The translations under genes and the position numbers were made by a program. From NCBI GenBank assembly GCA_021784755.1, contig JAJYHM010000052.1, forward strand, positions 1 to 37,362: a stretch of DNA of 37,362 bases, given 5' to 3'. Origin of the DNA: Pseudomonadota bacterium (lineage in GTDB: Bacteria > Pseudomonadota > Gammaproteobacteria > Acidiferrobacterales > Acidiferrobacteraceae). The first letter of the stretch is position 1, and every line of letters begins with the position of its first letter. The notes beneath the pieces were generated by a model. The model saw only the letters and a program-made list of their open reading frames with translations, had not been told where the DNA came from and did not search any database. This document shows, piece by piece, positions 1-7,727 of this stretch.

Positions 1-345
1 ATCAGTCTCGGCTTTGGCATCAAGGCCCCGGGCAACGAGGCCCATGTAGATTACGCGCGCATGCGCTTTGCCTATGGGAACCGTTACGACGGCGAGATGC
101 CGCTCGCCTACGAACGGCTTCTGACCGATGCCATGCGCGGCTATGCGGCACTCTTCGCTCGACGCGACTCAGTGGAAGAGGCATGGCGCTTCGTGACACC
201 CATCTTGAACGTCTGGGCTGAACACCCAGCCACGGACTTCCCTAATTACGCCTCGGGCAGCGATGGGCCCAAAGGCGCCGATGCGCTCATACGCGCCGAC
301 GGCCGGGCGTGGCATCCCCTGGATCCTCCGGTGCCGTCGTCATGA
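1..345 (+). CDS. zwf: Glucose-6-phosphate 1-dehydrogenase, C-terminal part (cut by window start)
   Basis: Reading frame 1 is open from the first base and ends at TGA 343-345, giving the last 114 residues of a longer protein. The segment DAMRGYAALFARRDSVEEAW followed by a 'PIL' and a YASGSDGP-like stretch is the conserved C-terminal region of glucose-6-phosphate dehydrogenases (usually about 490 aa), which oxidise glucose-6-phosphate to 6-phosphogluconolactone with NADP+. The catalytic and coenzyme domains lie upstream of the window. The stop overlaps the start of pgl (ATGA), so the next enzyme of the oxidative pentose phosphate pathway is probably translated by coupling. Identification is strong from the C-terminus; completeness cannot be judged. 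Confidence 0.9.
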   Translation: MSLGFGIKAPGNEAHVDYARMRFAYGNRYDGEMPLAYERLLTDAMRGYAALFARRDSVEEAWRFVTPILNVWAEHPATDFPNYASGSDGPKGADALIRADGRAWHPLDPPVPSS

Positions 346-1043
346 TCTTCACCGTCGCCGATGACGCCGATCGCCTGGCCCAAGCGCTTGCCGACCGCCT
401 CATCGTCGAAGCCCAGGCCGCCTGGGCCCATGCGCGCCCCTTGCGGATCGCGCTCTCGGGGGGGTCCACCCCGCGCCGCCTCTATGAAGAGCTCGGGCGG
501 CGCGCCACCACACTGCCCTGGCAAGCCCTCGAAATCTTCTTCAGCGACGAACGTGCGGTAGGCCCGCAGGACAGTGCCAGCAATTACCGTCTCGCCTACC
601 TGCCGTGGCTCTCTCAGGCCCCACCCGGCGCCCTCATCCATCGCATCCCAGGCGAGCTCGGCGCGCAAGCAGCCGCCTGCGCTTACGAGGATATCCTCCA
701 GCGGGCAGCGGGCGCAGGTCGCGATCTCGACATCGTCTTTCTGGGTGTAGGGGCCGACGGCCACATCGCCTCGCTGTTCCCAGGCGCCCCGCTTATTACG
801 ACAAGACTCGCGCAAGCGGTGGAGGCGACGCCGGAGCGCCAGGCTCGCATCACCCTGACCTTGCCGGCCCTCGTGGCCGCGCGCCGGCGCATCCTATTGG
901 CCGAGGGGACCCACAAAGTGGACGCCTTGCGGGCAAGTCTCGCCCCGCACGCCGAGACCCCGCTCGCTCGTCTCCTCGCGCAGGCGCCCGTCGAGTTCTG
1001 GCTGGACCGCGCGGCAGCACAGGCGCTGTGCCCACCGCCTTAA
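342..1043 (+). CDS. pgl: 6-phosphogluconolactonase
   Basis: A 233-aa protein of the NagB/SOL/DevB lactonase family, which hydrolyses 6-phosphogluconolactone to 6-phosphogluconate in the cytosol. Visible family marks are LRIALSGGSTPRRLYEEL near the N-terminus, the FFSDERAVG segment with SASNYRLA following, and GVGADGHIASLFPG in the middle; the length is typical. The start is the ATG at 342, which overlaps the zwf stop by four bases (ATGA); an upstream in-frame start at 309 would run 37 bases into zwf and adds residues unlike the family. The stop lies only 3 bases from the end of the convergent tonB gene, so there is essentially no room for a dedicated terminator between them. Confidence 0.93.
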   Translation: MIFTVADDADRLAQALADRLIVEAQAAWAHARPLRIALSGGSTPRRLYEELGRRATTLPWQALEIFFSDERAVGPQDSASNYRLAYLPWLSQAPPGALIHRIPGELGAQAAACAYEDILQRAAGAGRDLDIVFLGVGADGHIASLFPGAPLITTRLAQAVEATPERQARITLTLPALVAARRRILLAEGTHKVDALRASLAPHAETPLARLLAQAPVEFWLDRAAAQALCPPP

Positions 1044-1046
1044 GCG

Positions 1047-1775
1047 TTAAAAGCCGCCGTGATGCCGGTCGTTCAAGCCCACCCGCACGCGGAACACCGT
1101 CGCATGGTGGGGCATGTTCTTTGTGAAGGGCGGATAGCTACGGCTGCGAACCGCAGCCAAGGCCGCGCGATCCACAAGACCTATGCCGCTTGAGCGCACG
1201 ATCCGCACCCATAACAAGCGACCACCCGGGGTCAACTCAAAGGCCACGAGCGCCTTGCCCGACAAGCCGAGCGCCGTGACCCGAGGAGGCACGACAAGGC
1301 CCCTCTGTATGCGCGTCCGCAATATGACCGCATAGCGATCCACAGCCTGCGCCGCCGTGGCGGGCGCCGGTGCGGGCGGCGGCAAAGGTGTCGGTACACG
1401 GCGCGCGGGTTTGGGGGGAGGTAGCTGCTTCTTGACCGGCACAGCCAAGGGAACCGGACGCCGATGCACGACCGGCGGCCGCGGCTTGGGCTTAGGTACG
1501 GGATGGGGCTTTTGGTGCACGACCGGCCGCGGCTTGGGCACCACCTGCGGCGGCGGGGGTTTCGGCACGACCCGCGGCGGTGTCGGCAAGGTCACGAAAT
1601 GCACGGCCATGGGCTTGCGATGCAGCCCCAAGGTCTTAGGGGGGTGCGCCGGCCACACGACCAGCCATGCGCCCAGTAGCAGGCCTTCGAGGGCGATCGC
1701 CGCCAGTGCGGCGCGCCCAAAGGAAGACCGGGCCGGGGCGTCCGCCCGGGCAGGCGACAGCAGGGAAGCGTTCAT
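1047..1775 (-). CDS. tonB: TonB-family energy transducer (partner of the adjacent ExbB/ExbD)
   Basis: A 242-aa TonB-like protein. It has a single N-terminal membrane anchor at about residues 20-42, a long periplasmic Pro/Lys/Arg-rich spacer (about 55-145, dominated by VPKPxP and PPP repeats), and a C-terminal TonB fold (about 150-235) with the usual AALAAVRSRSYPPF-like helix-strand. TonB carries proton-motive-force energy from ExbB/ExbD to outer-membrane receptors. I chose the ATG at 1775 because GAGGA lies 7 bases upstream. A TTG at 1796 overlapping the exbD stop (TTGA) would add 7 residues and is the alternative. It is the last gene of exbB-exbD-tonB. No TonB-dependent receptor is in the window, so the substrate is unknown. 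The low-complexity spacer creates long false open frames on the other strand. Confidence 0.88.
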   Translation of the reverse strand: MNASLLSPARADAPARSSFGRAALAAIALEGLLLGAWLVVWPAHPPKTLGLHRKPMAVHFVTLPTPPRVVPKPPPPQVVPKPRPVVHQKPHPVPKPKPRPPVVHRRPVPLAVPVKKQLPPPKPARRVPTPLPPPAPAPATAAQAVDRYAVILRTRIQRGLVVPPRVTALGLSGKALVAFELTPGGRLLWVRIVRSSGIGLVDRAALAAVRSRSYPPFTKNMPHHATVFRVRVGLNDRHHGGF

Positions 1776-1792
1776 AAATCGTCCTCGGACCC

Positions 1793-2191
1793 TCAAGACC
1801 TGTGCGCGGCTATGCCTATATTCGCCACACCGGCCTTGCGAGCGATATTCATGACCGCGACGAAGTCCTGAAAGGGCAGGGCCTTAGATGCGGCTATGGT
1901 GACATCAGGACGCCGGCCGCCTGCCTGCCGGGCTAGCAGTTGCGCAAGCGCCGTGCGAGGCACCACATGCCCTTGGACATGAATAGCGCCATTGGCCGTC
2001 AAGCTGATCAAGACCTGCGGCCTGGGCAGCATCTTCGCACGGCTCGCCTGCGGCAAGGCGAGCCCCAATCCCTGGTCCGGAATCATGCGCAACGTCAGGA
2101 TCATAAAAAAGATCAATAAGAAGAACATAACGTCGATCATGGGGATGAGCTCGATCCGTCCCTTCTTGGTCTCGAAATAACTCATCTTCAT
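1793..2191 (-). CDS. exbD: ExbD/TolR-family biopolymer transport protein
   Basis: A 132-aa protein with a short cytoplasmic N-terminus, one transmembrane helix at about residues 15-35 (IPMIDVMFFLLIFFMIL) and a periplasmic domain of about 95 residues. Asp20 in the helix corresponds to the proton-pathway aspartate of the family (Asp25 in E. coli ExbD). With ExbB it forms the proton-driven motor that energises TonB. The ATG overlaps the exbB stop by four bases (ATGA), and the stop lies within the region preceding tonB, so the three genes are one transcript. TolR is the close paralogue. The adjoining proline-rich TonB and the absence of TolA/TolB favour ExbD. Confidence 0.9.
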   Translation of the reverse strand: MKMSYFETKKGRIELIPMIDVMFFLLIFFMILTLRMIPDQGLGLALPQASRAKMLPRPQVLISLTANGAIHVQGHVVPRTALAQLLARQAGGRRPDVTIAASKALPFQDFVAVMNIARKAGVANIGIAAHRS

Positions 2192-2880
2192 GACGATTTC
2201 GCCATCGCTGAACGTGGCGCCCCGCGGCCCGCGACCGACCCATCATCCGTCACGATCAGAACCGGCGCGCCATCCATGCGGTTCAAGAGCATGGTCTTTA
2301 CGATATCGAGCTGATGCAAGACGACACGGACCTTGTTGTTCAGGCCATTGAAGGCGAGCAGGCCGGTCATAGCCACGAATAAGCCGGACGCCGTGGCGAC
2401 CAAGGCATCGGCGATGCCGCCGGTCACGGCGGCCGGCGGATGGCCGGGCTGCGACAGTACCGAGAACGCATGGAACATCCCGACGATGGTCCCGAAAAGT
2501 CCAAGCAGCGGGGCCAGAGTCACAATGGTATCAAGCATCCAGAGCCGCTTGTCCAGGGCCGGGGCCAGACGCAATGTGGCCTCGTCCAGACGATTCGCCA
2601 ACTGGGTCCCATTCGTCACCCCCCAGTGACGGGCCGCGATATCCAGGAGAACCGACTCCGGAAGGCCCGGGGCCTGGGCGGCGAGGGCCGACAGTTGAGC
2701 ACGGGTCGTCTCTTTGCAGGCCCCGAACTTCTCGACGAGCCCATTGCCTTCGAGCAGAGTGCGCCGCAGATACCACGAACGATCGATGATGACAGCCAAG
2801 GCGACCGTCAGGATGACGACCATGAGATAGAGCACGCCGTCCGAGTAGTTCGCGAGGTGAATCAGGTAGTGAATGGTCAT
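2188..2880 (-). CDS. exbB: ExbB/TolQ/MotA-family proton channel protein
   Basis: A 230-aa integral membrane protein with three predicted helices: residues about 12-33, about 115-140 (following DKRLWMLDTIVTLAPLLGLF) and about 150-180 (ADALVATASGLFVAMTGLLAF). The TLAPLLGLFGTIVGMFHAF segment is a hallmark of the ExbB/TolQ family. It forms the pentameric channel around the ExbD dimer in the inner membrane. The start ATG is preceded by GGAGGA at 8 bases, an excellent ribosome site. It is the first gene of the exbB-exbD-tonB operon and is divergent from the CopD-like gene. I saw no convincing Fur box in the 5' region, so iron control cannot be claimed. Confidence 0.92.
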   Translation of the reverse strand: MTIHYLIHLANYSDGVLYLMVVILTVALAVIIDRSWYLRRTLLEGNGLVEKFGACKETTRAQLSALAAQAPGLPESVLLDIAARHWGVTNGTQLANRLDEATLRLAPALDKRLWMLDTIVTLAPLLGLFGTIVGMFHAFSVLSQPGHPPAAVTGGIADALVATASGLFVAMTGLLAFNGLNNKVRVVLHQLDIVKTMLLNRMDGAPVLIVTDDGSVAGRGAPRSAMAKSS

Positions 2881-3097
2881 CGTGAGTCCTCCGTAGAGCG
2901 CCTAGGGTGAGGCCTGCATATGACCTGCGTTTGGCGCAATCATGACAGCATGGTGACAAGGGCCACGCGGTAGGGGAGCCGGAACACGCGATGACAGCGC
3001 GCCTAGGCCACGCGCCCGGCATCTATTAAGCGCGGGCGGGCGCGCGGATACCCCGGCCGCTCGCCCCTCATGAACAGCGGCCAGGACACAGCGCCAA

Positions 3098-3126
3098 TTG
3101 ACAGAGACCGCCGACTTGCGTATGAG
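3098..3126 (+). promoter_or_regulatory. Sigma-70-type promoter for the CopD-like gene and possibly rimO
   Basis: A perfect -35 TTGACA (3098-3103), a 17-base spacer and a -10 TATGAG (3121-3126) lie 31 bases before the ATG at 3158. This is the best promoter match I see in the first 5 kb. It also argues against reading the gene from the in-frame TTG at 3098, because that codon is part of the -35 element. Confidence 0.7.
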
Positions 3127-3157
3127 AGGGGGGTTTAACCTGAGGCGATCTCTTATT

Positions 3158-3607
3158 ATGTCCTACCTGATTGCGCTCCACGGGCTGCTCGCCGTTATCT
3201 GGGTCGGAGGCATGTTCTTCGCATACATGATCTTGCGGCCCGCCGCCCAACCCCTCGAAACCCAGCAGCGGCTCTCCCTGTGGGCACGCACCTTCGGGGG
3301 CTTTTTCCCGTGGGTGTGGGGCGCTGTCCTCATAGTGCCCCTGACCGGTTACGCAGTGGCGATCATGCGTTTCGGGGCCATGGCGGCCCTACCCGTGTAC
3401 GTCAATGTCATGCAGGGGCTCGGGATCCTCATGGTCCTGCTCTACCTCCATGTCTTTTTCGCCCCCTACCGGCGTCTGCGCCGTGGCGTCGAGAGCGGTG
3501 ACTTCGTCAAGGCCGGCCACGCACTCGCGCAGATCCGGCAACTGGTGGCGATCAACATGGCGCTCGGACTTGTCACCATCTTCGTGGCCCTGGTCGGGGC
3601 CAACTGA
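3158..3607 (+). CDS. Small CopD-like integral membrane protein
   Basis: A 149-aa hydrophobic protein with four predicted membrane helices: about residues 4-28 (LIALHGLLAVIWVGGMFFAYM), 50-72, 80-105 and 125-148. The LHGLLAVIWVGGMFF start, with a histidine and tryptophan in helix 1, resembles the CopD superfamily of membrane proteins, where such residues have been linked to copper or haem. No biochemical role can be read from the sequence. ATG 3158 is chosen because a strong promoter occupies 3098-3126 and because residues before it look untranslated; the GAGG upstream is spaced rather widely (12 bases). It is followed 49 bases later by rimO on the same strand. An unusually weak hairpin (AACAG/CTGTT, 3607-3625) with a T-run at 3636-3642 may partly terminate between them. 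Confidence 0.75.
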   Translation: MSYLIALHGLLAVIWVGGMFFAYMILRPAAQPLETQQRLSLWARTFGGFFPWVWGAVLIVPLTGYAVAIMRFGAMAALPVYVNVMQGLGILMVLLYLHVFFAPYRRLRRGVESGDFVKAGHALAQIRQLVAINMALGLVTIFVALVGAN

Positions 3608-3656
3608 ACAGGTCCCGGTTCTGTTAGCGTAATTCGTTTTTTCTCGGGACTCTTCG

Positions 3657-5012
3657 ATGCCACGTCCGTCACCCACGAACCCTCAGGTCGGCTTTGTGAG
3701 CCTAGGCTGCCCCAAGGCGCTAGTCGACTCCGAACAGATCCTGACCAGACTGCGCAGCGAGGGCTACGATACGGCGGCCTCCTACCAGGACGCCGATCTC
3801 GTGATCATCAATACCTGCGGCTTCATAGACGCAGCCGTTGAAGAGTCGCTCGACGCCATAGGCGAGGCGATGAAGGATAACGGCCGCGTGATCGTGACGG
3901 GCTGTCTGGGCGCGAAGGCGGATGTCATCCGGGCACACTACCCGGAGGTGTTGGCGGTGACCGGACCGCACGACGACGCGGCCGTGATGGCGGCCGTGCA
4001 CACCCACCTCCCCAAGCCCCACGACCCCTTTCTGGATCTGGTCCCGCCCCAAGGCATCAAACTCACGCCCCGGCACTATGCCTACCTCAAAATCTCCGAG
4101 GGCTGCAACCACAGCTGCAGGTTCTGCATCATTCCCTCGCTGCGCGGCCGCCTCGTGAGCCGCCCGCTCGGGGACGTCATGGGCGAGGCGGAACGCCTCG
4201 TGCGCGCCGGCGTGAAGGAGCTGCTCATCGTATCGCAGGACACGAGCGCTTTTGGGTCCGACCAAAAACACCAAATGGCTTTCGTGGGCGGTCGCCCGGT
4301 CAAGATGTCGTTTCCGGGGCTTGTTACGGAACTCGCCCGCCTCGGGGTTTGGGTCCGGCTGCACTACGTCTATCCCTACAAGAGTGTCGAAGAGGTCCTT
4401 CCGCTCTTCGAGATCGACGGCGTCCTGCCCTACCTCGACGTCCCCTTCCAACACGCCCACCCGCGCGTCCTGACTGCGATGCGCAGACCGGCGGGGCGCG
4501 CGCATCCAAGCGCCTGCGTCAAGACATGGCGAGCGGCACGGCCGGATCTCGTCCTGCGCAGCACCTTTATCGTGGGCTTCCCAGGCGAGACCGATGCCGA
4601 ATTCGAGACCTTGCTTGCATTTGTCGAAGAGGCTGGCATCGATCGGCTCGGGGCCTTCGCCTATTCGCCCGTGGAGGGCGCGGCGGCCAACGCACTGGCG
4701 GACCCGGTGCCAGAGCCCATCAAGGAGGCGCGTCTGGAACGACTCATGACACTCCAGGCGCGCCTGAGCGAAGAGCGCCTGCGGGCCCGGATCGGCCGGA
4801 CTTATCGGGTCTTGATCGACGAGAAGACGGCGGAAGGCGCCGTGGGACGCACGTACGCCGAAGCGCCCGACATCGACGGGCTGGTCCATGTCTCCGGAGG
4901 TGATCCACAGCCCGGGGATTTCGTGGACTGCGAGATTGTCTCGACGGACGCCCACGACCTCTTTGGCCGCGCCTCTCCGACCTTGAGCGGGCACCCAAAC
5001 ACCGGGGCCTGA
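3657..5012 (+). CDS. rimO: Ribosomal protein uS12 methylthiotransferase RimO
   Basis: A 451-aa radical-SAM enzyme that methylthiolates an aspartate of ribosomal protein S12. The N-terminal MTTase domain carries three cluster cysteines: Cys18 ([12 protein letters not shown]), Cys54 (NTCGFI) and Cys83 (TGCLGAK). The radical SAM core has the CxxxCxxC triad Cys150/Cys154/Cys157 ([17 protein letters not shown]). A C-terminal TRAM-like region follows from about residue 380. The [12 protein letters not shown] segment and [13 protein letters not shown] separate RimO from MiaB. Start ATG 3657 gives the normal length. A 449-aa antisense open frame covers this gene and is a shadow of its GC-rich codon usage. 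Confidence 0.95.
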   Translation: MPRPSPTNPQVGFVSLGCPKALVDSEQILTRLRSEGYDTAASYQDADLVIINTCGFIDAAVEESLDAIGEAMKDNGRVIVTGCLGAKADVIRAHYPEVLAVTGPHDDAAVMAAVHTHLPKPHDPFLDLVPPQGIKLTPRHYAYLKISEGCNHSCRFCIIPSLRGRLVSRPLGDVMGEAERLVRAGVKELLIVSQDTSAFGSDQKHQMAFVGGRPVKMSFPGLVTELARLGVWVRLHYVYPYKSVEEVLPLFEIDGVLPYLDVPFQHAHPRVLTAMRRPAGRAHPSACVKTWRAARPDLVLRSTFIVGFPGETDAEFETLLAFVEEAGIDRLGAFAYSPVEGAAANALADPVPEPIKEARLERLMTLQARLSEERLRARIGRTYRVLIDEKTAEGAVGRTYAEAPDIDGLVHVSGGDPQPGDFVDCEIVSTDAHDLFGRASPTLSGHPNTGA

Positions 5013-5533
5013 TCTCGCCCTTGCGAACGTTGCGCCAAAGCGGCGTAGTCCCAGAAGGACATCTGACAAGGAAGTTGGCCACCGCCTTGCTGAACTTAAC
5101 GCTTAGCACCCCCGAGGCAGCGCGTTCAATCCGCGAACATGCACCGAGGACCTAAACCTAAAGAGGTCCCTCCGGTACAAGCTCCAACATGGGGCTCTTA
5201 AAATCGAGTGTAGCGCCAGCACCCACGAGTGGTCTCAGGGATCGATTGCGCCAGTTACGCCAAGCGGGATGCGCCTCAAGATGATCTTGCGTGGACGCCG
5301 CCCTATCCCGCAGGCGCACGAAACGCCACCACCCGGCCCCTTACCACCATTTCCGTTGCTGCGAGAGCTTGCGCGACGGATGGGTGACCTACCGAAAAAT
5401 GAACTCTCCCACCGCTAAGCCGCTTACGCGGTTGTAGCGGGGCCTCCTCCCTCATGGAAAGAGATTCCTCGTTCCACGCCCCCGGCTTCAAGAGCTGCCG
5501 AGGGCCGCGCGCCCTAGCCTGGACCCGTGGCGG
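5013..5533. other. Intergenic stretch with a strong hairpin, no supported gene
   Basis: About 520 bases between rimO and the DUF302 gene. Short open frames here (for example 62 codons on the minus strand at 5303-5491) match no family I recognise and have no clear ribosome site. The one distinct structure is a long hairpin at 5412-5440: CCGCTA + AGCCGC paired with GCGGTT + TAGCGG around a TTAC loop, with a single bulged G. Read on the minus strand it is followed some 15 bases later by a T-run, so it is not a classical terminator. It could be a relic of a transposon end or a structured RNA. I find no tRNA or other RNA gene here. Confidence 0.4.
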
Positions 5534-5953
5534 TCAAGGGGATGTCGCCGTCAGGGCATCGCGCACGGCCTCGAGCTTCGCGCGCACCTGCCAGCCGACC
5601 TCGGTAACGCTGGCGTTGTTCACAAGCGCCAAGACCGAGACCGGATCCATGAAAGCCACCTTGATCGCGCCCTTGGGGGTCTCGCTCACGACCACGTTGC
5701 AAGGCAGCAGAAGTCCGATATCGGGTTCCGCGGAGATGGCCTTTTCAGCAAGCACGGGATTACAGGCCCCAAGGATGTTGTAGCGCGGCATGTCCTTGCC
5801 GAGCTTGGCCTTGAGGGTGGCGCTCACATCGATTTCCGTGAGCACGCCGAAGCCCTGTCCCTTGAGTGCCTCGACGACCCGTCCGCGGACCGCCTCAAAG
5901 GATCCCGCCACTTCTACATCGAACCCGTAAGCCACCTGCCCTTCCTCTAACAT
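5534..5953 (-). CDS. DUF302-domain protein
   Basis: A 139-aa soluble protein with the DUF302 pattern: an N-terminal beta strand YGFDVEVAGSFEAVRGRVVEAL, the GFGVLTEIDV segment, then a YNILGACNPVLAEKAI motif and LLPCNVVVSE. These are conserved in this family of small proteins of unknown biochemical role, often found in sulfur and metal-oxidising bacteria. The ATG at 5953 is preferred because AAGGAG lies 8 bases upstream; a GTG at 5959 would be only 2 bases from it. It follows the unrecognised 131-aa gene on the same strand with 72 bases between them, so they may be co-transcribed. Family assignment is confident, function is not known. Confidence 0.85.
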   Translation of the reverse strand: MLEEGQVAYGFDVEVAGSFEAVRGRVVEALKGQGFGVLTEIDVSATLKAKLGKDMPRYNILGACNPVLAEKAISAEPDIGLLLPCNVVVSETPKGAIKVAFMDPVSVLALVNNASVTEVGWQVRAKLEAVRDALTATSP

Positions 5954-6025
5954 GCGCACTTCTCCTTATCGTTATTCCGTCCATCGTTCGCTCACGCCCC
6001 CGGCGCAGACTCTGGCCCTCGCGCC

Positions 6026-6421
6026 TCACGAGCGCCTCACGAGCGCCGTGACGGCCCGCGGCTGACCACGGCGCTGTCGCCCCAAGCGTTCATCGAGCAC
6101 ATTGGCAAGCAGCTGGGGAGCGTGCCCCATCAAAAGACCAGCATGAAAATGATAGAGGCGCACTTGGCAGGGAACGGGCTCATGCAGCCCGCGCTCGCCC
6201 ACATGAAAGTCGACCCACGCCATGAGCGGGATGTCGTTGACGAGGGACCATGCGGCCCACACCTTACGCTCCACGCGAACGGCGATCCGCAACGGCGCGA
6301 TCTCCACATCCAAGGGCTCGCCGAGACGGGTAAGCGCGAGAGACACCCGGTTATAGCATGCCGCGTCTATCGTCTTAGGCAGGGTCCGGATGGGTACGCG
6401 TGTCCTGGGATCGAAGGCCAT
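6026..6421 (-). CDS. Uncharacterised 131-aa protein
   Basis: I do not recognise this protein. From ATG 6421, preceded by GGGGAGG at 6 bases (a strong ribosome site), it encodes 131 residues with no signal peptide or membrane helix. The centre alternates strands (LDVEIAPLRIAVRVERKVWAAW) and contains VDFHVGERGLHEPVPCQVRL, followed by an Arg-rich C-terminus. The open frame extends upstream to 6613, but that part is Arg/Pro-rich and overlaps the fba terminator, so it is excluded. The 3' end lies inside an 11-base tandem duplication (GCGCCTCACGA twice, 6021-6042), which supplies the stop codon and suggests recent slippage. The good ribosome site and same-strand DUF302 neighbour support it as a real gene. 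Confidence 0.6.
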   Translation of the reverse strand: MAFDPRTRVPIRTLPKTIDAACYNRVSLALTRLGEPLDVEIAPLRIAVRVERKVWAAWSLVNDIPLMAWVDFHVGERGLHEPVPCQVRLYHFHAGLLMGHAPQLLANVLDERLGRQRRGQPRAVTALVRRS

Positions 6422-6564
6422 GGCGCCTCCCCAGCTGACCTGAGAGTCGCTGAGTATGCCACGAAAGAGCGTCCGCGCGACAGGGCCGCCCCTTACCTGC
6501 GACGCACCGCACGTGCGCGCGCAAGCCCGAGGCCTTTGCCCGGCCCACGCGACGCTTCCGCGCC

Positions 6565-6605
6565 CAAGGAAAAGGCCCCGCCGGTCCCATGACCGACGAG
6601 GCCTT
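6565..6605 (-). terminator. Rho-independent terminator after fba
   Basis: On the minus strand, 24 bases after the fba stop, AAGGCC...GGCCTT (6572-6577 with 6600-6605) encloses a second paired block (CGGTC/GACCG) with a short loop and is followed by TTTTCCTT. This is the end of the prk-to-fba operon. Confidence 0.75.
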
Positions 6606-6629
6606 GCTCGCACAGGATCTATCCGAGAC

Positions 6630-7694
6630 CTAATTCACGCGCGGGTTCAGCTCGCCCTTCGCGTAGCGCTTGGTCATATCTTCGAGATCGACGACGCGAA
6701 TCTTGGACGCCTGACCGGCGGAGCCAAACGCCTCATAACGAGCCTTACAGATGTCCTTGCCCGCCTGAACGGAATCCTTCATGAATTTCCGAGGATCAAA
6801 GTTCTTGGGATTCTTCGCCAAATTCCGGCGGATCGCGCCCGTTATGGCAAGCCGGAGATCGGTGTCGATATTGACCTTGCGCACGCCGTGCTTAATGCCT
6901 TCTTGAATCTCCTTCACTGGCACGCCATAGGTCTCTCCGATATCCCCACCGAACTCGTGGATGATCTTCAGCCATTCCTGGGGGACGGACGAGGAGCCGT
7001 GCATGACCAGGTGCGTGTCGGGGATCCGCTTGTGGATTTCCTTTACGCGCTCGATCGCGAGAATGTCGCCTGTCGGCGGCCGCGAGAACTTATACGCCCC
7101 GTGGCTCGTGCCGATGGCGATGGCGAGCGCGTCCACCTTGGTCTTCTTTACAAAATCCGCGGCCTGCTCGGGATCGGTCAGCAGCTGGTCGTGCGACAGC
7201 TTACCCTCGGCCCCCGAACCATCTTCCTCGCCGGCCATGCCGGACTCGAGCGACCCTAGGCAACCGAGCTCGCCTTCCACCGACACACCCACCGCGTGCG
7301 CCATGTCGACGACCCGGCTCGTCACTTCGACGTTGTATTCATAGCTGGAGGGGGTTTTCATGTCATCCTTCAGCGACCCATCCATCATGACCGAGCTAAA
7401 GCCTGAGCGTATGGAACGCTGGCAGATGGCCGGGCTCGCCCCGTGGTCCTGATGCATCACGATCGGAATGTGCGGATATTGCTCGATCGCCGCCAGAATG
7501 AGGTGGCGCAAGAAAGGCTCGCCGGCATAGCTGCGAGCCCCCGCCGAGGCCTGCACGATCACGGGGCTGTCGACCTCGTATGCGGCCTGCATGATGGACT
7601 GAATTTGCTCCATATTGTTGACGTTGAAAGCGGGAACACCGTAGCCGTGCTCCGCCGCATGATCCAGTAGTTGGCGCAGAGATACCAAGGACAT
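6630..7694 (-). CDS. fba: Class II fructose-bisphosphate aldolase (Calvin cycle type)
   Basis: A 354-aa zinc-dependent aldolase that joins dihydroxyacetone phosphate to glyceraldehyde-3-phosphate or erythrose-4-phosphate. Family marks are [15 protein letters not shown] at the N-terminus, the catalytic/zinc segment VMHQDHGAS (Asp83/His84), [27 protein letters not shown] and [10 protein letters not shown], and the C-terminal [11 protein letters not shown] substrate loop. These fit the Calvin-cycle (CbbA-like) subtype of class II enzymes. The start has GGAG at 7 bases. It is the last gene of the prk-tkt-gap-pgk-pyk-fba operon, 33 bases after pyk, and is followed by a strong terminator at 6565-6605. 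Confidence 0.96.
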   Translation of the reverse strand: MSLVSLRQLLDHAAEHGYGVPAFNVNNMEQIQSIMQAAYEVDSPVIVQASAGARSYAGEPFLRHLILAAIEQYPHIPIVMHQDHGASPAICQRSIRSGFSSVMMDGSLKDDMKTPSSYEYNVEVTSRVVDMAHAVGVSVEGELGCLGSLESGMAGEEDGSGAEGKLSHDQLLTDPEQAADFVKKTKVDALAIAIGTSHGAYKFSRPPTGDILAIERVKEIHKRIPDTHLVMHGSSSVPQEWLKIIHEFGGDIGETYGVPVKEIQEGIKHGVRKVNIDTDLRLAITGAIRRNLAKNPKNFDPRKFMKDSVQAGKDICKARYEAFGSAGQASKIRVVDLEDMTKRYAKGELNPRVN

Positions 7695-7727
7695 AGTCTT
7701 CTCCTTAAGATTCCTAGTGGAACGAGT

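Noticed and set aside
1357-1854. Gly-rich open frame opposite tonB
   Set aside because: It mirrors the Pro-rich spacer of TonB and starts in no ribosome site.
2881-3097. Fur box or clear promoter for exbB
   Set aside because: Searched by eye on both strands; no 19-base Fur-like dyad or well-spaced -35/-10 pair stood out.
3098-3157. TTG at 3098 as start of the CopD-like gene
   Set aside because: That codon is part of a perfect -35 box with a proper -10 downstream.
3720-5069. 449-codon open frame opposite rimO
   Set aside because: It has no family match, shares the GC-rich codon shadow of rimO, and rimO itself has all motifs.
5303-5491. 62-codon minus-strand frame in the rimO-DUF302 gap
   Set aside because: No ribosome site or family match; kept only as part of the intergenic note.
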